Shown here piece by piece: positions 7,680 through 9,893 of a DNA stretch of 9,893 bases (the stretch's first letter is position 1; every line of letters begins with the position of its first letter). The stretch is from contig CAIYWM010000112.1 of the NCBI GenBank assembly GCA_903929895.1, forward strand, positions 1 through 9,893. The letters run 5' to 3'. The notes beneath the pieces are model-generated. The model had not been told where the DNA came from. It made no database searches and worked only from the letters and a program-made list of their open reading frames with translations. The position numbers were made by a program, and so were the translations under genes. This DNA is from an uncultured Alphaproteobacteria bacterium (GTDB lineage: Bacteria > Pseudomonadota > Alphaproteobacteria > Reyranellales > Reyranellaceae).

Positions 7680-8209
7680 CCCATACGCATCATGCCGGCT
7701 GCGGCTGTCTCGCGGCCCTCTCGCGCCGACACCTGATCGGCTTCGGTCTCGGCGCCGCCGCCGTCGCGGCAGCCGGCCCCGCGCTGGCCGCCGACGAGGG
7801 ATACGAGGCGATGCTGATGAAGTGCATCGACCCGCGCTTCACCACGGACACGTGGAAGTACATGACCTCGCGCGGCTGGCAGAACAAATACAGCCAGTTC
7901 AACATTGCCGGCGGGCCGATCGCCGCGGTGGCCCCGATCTTCCAGGAATGGCGCGCCGCCTGGGAGGCCAATCTCGACATCTCGGTCCAGCTGCACAACG
8001 TCAAGCGCCTGATCGGCATGGCCCATCGCGACTGCGGGGCGGCTGCCCTCGCCTATGGCAACCGGATCAAGACCGACCGTGCCTTCGAGACCGAGATGCT
8101 CAGCCAGGGGCTGCGCGCCTTCCGCGACCAGGCCAACAAGCGCCAGCCGCAGCTGATCGTCGAGCTGGGCATCATGGACCTCAATGGCACCGTCGAGACG
8201 GTGGCCTAG
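7676..8209 (+). CDS. Tat-exported beta-carbonic-anhydrase-like protein
   Basis: This 177-residue protein has a twin-arginine leader, LSRRHLIGFGLGAAAVAAAG (15-34), ending in ALA (36-38), which predicts folded export to the periplasm. The mature part has the zinc-site pattern of beta-carbonic anhydrases: KCIDPRF (49-55; Cys50, the Asp52/Arg54 dyad), FNIAGG (75-80) and AHRDCGA (116-122; His117, Cys120). These would provide the Cys-His-Cys zinc ligands and the Asp-Arg pair. The mature protein is about 139 residues, shorter than typical enzymes of around 200, so reversible CO2 hydration is likely but unproven. The region before the RR motif is rich in possible metal ligands (THTHHAGCGC, 2-11), unusual for a part that should be removed. 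Its ATG overlaps the hydratase stop by 4 nt, so the pair is translationally coupled. The glycosyltransferase gene follows after 20 nt. Confidence 0.82.
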   Translation: MTHTHHAGCGCLAALSRRHLIGFGLGAAAVAAAGPALAADEGYEAMLMKCIDPRFTTDTWKYMTSRGWQNKYSQFNIAGGPIAAVAPIFQEWRAAWEANLDISVQLHNVKRLIGMAHRDCGAAALAYGNRIKTDRAFETEMLSQGLRAFRDQANKRQPQLIVELGIMDLNGTVETVA

Positions 8210-8229
8210 CTCACGCCGCCGCGCCCCTC

Positions 8230-9267
8230 GTGCCCGAGCAATCCTTCCCCTTCGTGATCGACAAGGATGCGGCGCTGGAACACCAGCTTGCCGCCCAGCG
8301 GGCGCGGCGCCCGGCCGATCCTCTCCTGTCCCTGGTCGTGCCGGTATTCAACGAGGAAGAGACGATCGACCTCTTCCTCTCCACCGTGGTGCCCCTGCTC
8401 GAGCGCGACGGCGTCCGTTTTGAAGTCGTCTTCGTGAACGACGGCTCGCTCGACGGCACCTTCGCGCGCCTGTTCCATCGCTGCCGCGCCGACCGGCGTC
8501 TCCGCATCGTCAACCTGTCGCGCAACTTCGGCAAGGAGGCCGCCCTCACCGCCGGCATCGACCATGCCCGCGGCGACATCCTGATCCCCATGGACATAGA
8601 CCTGCAGGATCCGCCCGAGCTGATCGGCTCGTTCATCGCGCGCTGGCGCGAAGGCTACGACATCGTGTACGGCATCCGTACCGCGCGACACGCCGACACG
8701 CCGGCCAAACGCGTCTCGGCGGGCTGGTTCTACCGGGTGTTCAACTCCATGTCGCCGGTGCGCATCCCGCCCAATGTCGGGGACTTCCGCCTGGTCGACC
8801 GTCGTGCGGTCGAGGTGCTGCGCCAGCTTCCCGAGCGCAACCGCTTCATGAAGGGGCTGTTCGCCTGGGTCGGCTTCAACTCGGTCGGCGTACCCTACGA
8901 GCGGCCCGAACGCGTCGCCGGCACGAGCAAGTTCAATTTCTGGCGTCTGTGGAACTTCGCCATCGACGGCGTGGTGAGCTTCTCGACCGCTCCGCTGCGC
9001 GCCTGGTTCTATGTCGGCCTGGTGATCGCGATGGTGGCCGTGCTCTATGCGCTGTTCATCGTCACCCGCGTGTTGATCTTCGGCGTCGACACGCCGGGCT
9101 ACGCCTCGCTGCTGATTGCGGTCCTGCTGATGGGCGCCATCCAACTCCTGTCGCTGGGCATCATCGGCGAGTATCTCGGCCGTCTGTTCGTCGAGGTGAA
9201 GGCTCGCCCGATCTACGTCATCGAGGGAGTCTATGAGGATGCCCCTCCGAAGCCGCCGGAGACCTGA
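8230..9267 (+). CDS. Family 2 glycosyltransferase, GtrB/ArnC/DPM1-type polyprenyl-phosphate sugar transferase
   Basis: This 345-residue membrane-anchored enzyme most likely moves a sugar from a nucleotide donor to undecaprenyl (or another polyprenyl) phosphate on the inner face of the membrane. The GT-A domain (about 32-240) shows LSLVVPVFNEEE (33-44), VFVNDGSLDGT (67-77), LSRNFGKEAALTAGID (96-111), the metal-binding Asp122-Ile-Asp124 in PMDIDLQDPPELI, and GDFRLVDRR (184-192). Two C-terminal membrane helices (about 259-282 and 293-315) are followed by GEYLGRLFVEVKARPIYVI (313-331), characteristic of the GtrB branch. The start is the GTG at 8230. The frame is open far upstream, but that stretch overlaps the carbonic-anhydrase-like gene and is not GT-like. 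No ribosome site precedes the GTG, so reinitiation after the upstream gene is plausible. The methyltransferase gene follows after 6 nt. Confidence 0.92.
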   Translation: MPEQSFPFVIDKDAALEHQLAAQRARRPADPLLSLVVPVFNEEETIDLFLSTVVPLLERDGVRFEVVFVNDGSLDGTFARLFHRCRADRRLRIVNLSRNFGKEAALTAGIDHARGDILIPMDIDLQDPPELIGSFIARWREGYDIVYGIRTARHADTPAKRVSAGWFYRVFNSMSPVRIPPNVGDFRLVDRRAVEVLRQLPERNRFMKGLFAWVGFNSVGVPYERPERVAGTSKFNFWRLWNFAIDGVVSFSTAPLRAWFYVGLVIAMVAVLYALFIVTRVLIFGVDTPGYASLLIAVLLMGAIQLLSLGIIGEYLGRLFVEVKARPIYVIEGVYEDAPPKPPET

Positions 9268-9273
9268 CCGTCG

Positions 9274-9893
9274 ATGGACCTGAAGGAAGAAGACATCCTG
9301 GGCGCCGGCATCGGCAGCCACTGGTACTACCGCTCGAAGGCGGCTGCGCTGCGTCGCGCCGTCGGCTCGCTGGCCCCGAAGCGGCTGCTCGACGTCGGAG
9401 CAGGCTCGGGTTTCTTCTCGCGCCATCTTCTCGAGGCAACCCCGGCCGAGAGCGCGCTCTGCGTCGACATCGGCTATGCCGCAGACCGCGACGACAACGT
9501 CGCCGGCAAACCGGTGCGCTATCGCCGCGACATCGGAGCAACCGACTGCGACCTCGTGCTGATGATGGACGTGCTGGAGCATGTCGACGACGATCGCTGG
9601 CTGGTGCGCCACTATGCGGAGAAGGTGCCGAGCGGCGCACATTTCCTGGTGACGGTGCCCGCCTTCGAGTTCCTGTGGAGCGGCCACGACGTCTTCCTGG
9701 AGCACAAGCGCCGCTACCGCCTGCCGGCGATCGAGGCCGCGCTGCGCGACGCCGGCCTCGAGATCGTGCGCGGCAGCTACTATTTCGGCTTCGTCTTCCC
9801 GCTCGCGGCGGCGGTGCGCCTCGCCGACCGCAACACGACGGAGCCCCGCAGCAGCCTGAAGAAACAGGGCGCCGTTACCAACGGAATCCTCAC
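9274..9893 (+). CDS. Class I SAM-dependent methyltransferase, C-terminus cut by window edge
   Basis: The 206 visible residues start MDLKEEDILGAGIGSHWYYRS and contain the SAM-binding glycine loop LLDVGAGSGFFSRHL (38-52), an acidic strand end at VDIG (64-67) and the post-II motif MMDVLEHVDDD (98-108). VTVPAFEFLWSGHDVFLEHK (126-145), followed by RRYR, matches the region seen in methyltransferases that accompany polyprenyl-sugar glycosyltransferases. The start ATG lies 6 nt after the glycosyltransferase stop, so the two are surely co-transcribed. The visible part ends in a moderately hydrophobic stretch (168-183). The acceptor is unknown. A lipid-linked sugar or glycolipid is a reasonable guess from context. 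How many residues lie past the right edge cannot be seen. Confidence 0.9.
   Translation, partial: MDLKEEDILGAGIGSHWYYRSKAAALRRAVGSLAPKRLLDVGAGSGFFSRHLLEATPAESALCVDIGYAADRDDNVAGKPVRYRRDIGATDCDLVLMMDVLEHVDDDRWLVRHYAEKVPSGAHFLVTVPAFEFLWSGHDVFLEHKRRYRLPAIEAALRDAGLEIVRGSYYFGFVFPLAAAVRLADRNTTEPRSSLKKQGAVTNGIL

Noticed and set aside
7822..8229. 136-codon N-terminal extension of the glycosyltransferase frame
   Set aside because: It lies out of frame inside the carbonic-anhydrase-like gene, whose zinc motifs are intact. The GT-A domain begins after 8230.
8206..9705. Long open frame (499 codons) on the minus strand opposite the glycosyltransferase and methyltransferase
   Set aside because: Composition is the usual His/Arg/Asp/Gln-rich antisense shadow, and the plus-strand genes have clear motifs throughout.

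Overview
The window is a dense, high-GC piece of chromosome with eleven protein genes, two cut by the window edges, and no stretch over about 115 bp without a gene. The GC-rich codon use, the PurB N-terminus, the DctPQM-type TRAP transporter and above all a DUF1476 / F1-ATPase zeta-subunit gene (a family known from Alphaproteobacteria) point to an alphaproteobacterium. A Rhodospirillales/Reyranella-like soil or water organism would fit, but that placement is a guess. I see no rRNA, tRNA, CRISPR array, insertion sequence, integrase or phage gene.

Left part (1-3462): a fumarylacetoacetate-hydrolase-family gene (minus, runs off the left edge) is divergent from a small secreted DUF1080/concanavalin-like protein (plus). 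That gene ends one base from a convergent HAD-IIB phosphatase-like gene (minus), which is in turn divergent from purB (adenylosuccinate lyase, plus).

Middle part (3472-6714, minus strand): a compact TRAP transporter operon in the order substrate-binding protein, small membrane subunit, large membrane subunit. The first two genes are 6 nt apart and the last two overlap by 4 nt. The gene just upstream in the same direction is the DUF1476/zeta gene, which regulates ATP synthase in Paracoccus. Between it and the TRAP operon, a near-perfect hairpin encloses the Shine-Dalgarno sequence of the substrate-binding-protein gene.

Right part (6828-9893, plus strand): a run of four closely packed genes. 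They encode an HTD2/mesaconyl-CoA-hydratase-like MaoC-fold enzyme; a Tat-exported beta-carbonic-anhydrase-like protein (ATGA overlap with the hydratase); a GtrB/DPM1-type polyprenyl-phosphate glycosyltransferase; and a class I SAM methyltransferase cut by the right edge. The first two form a translationally coupled pair. The last two look like a lipid-linked glycan or glycolipid module. Whether the four share one function is not evident.

The 113 bp between the zeta gene and the hydratase gene holds a candidate bidirectional promoter built on one self-complementary -10 (TATATA). The most interesting items are the hairpin over the SD, this promoter, and the Tat-exported carbonic-anhydrase-like protein coupled to an acyl-CoA hydratase. 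No clearly new multi-gene defence or mobile system is visible.
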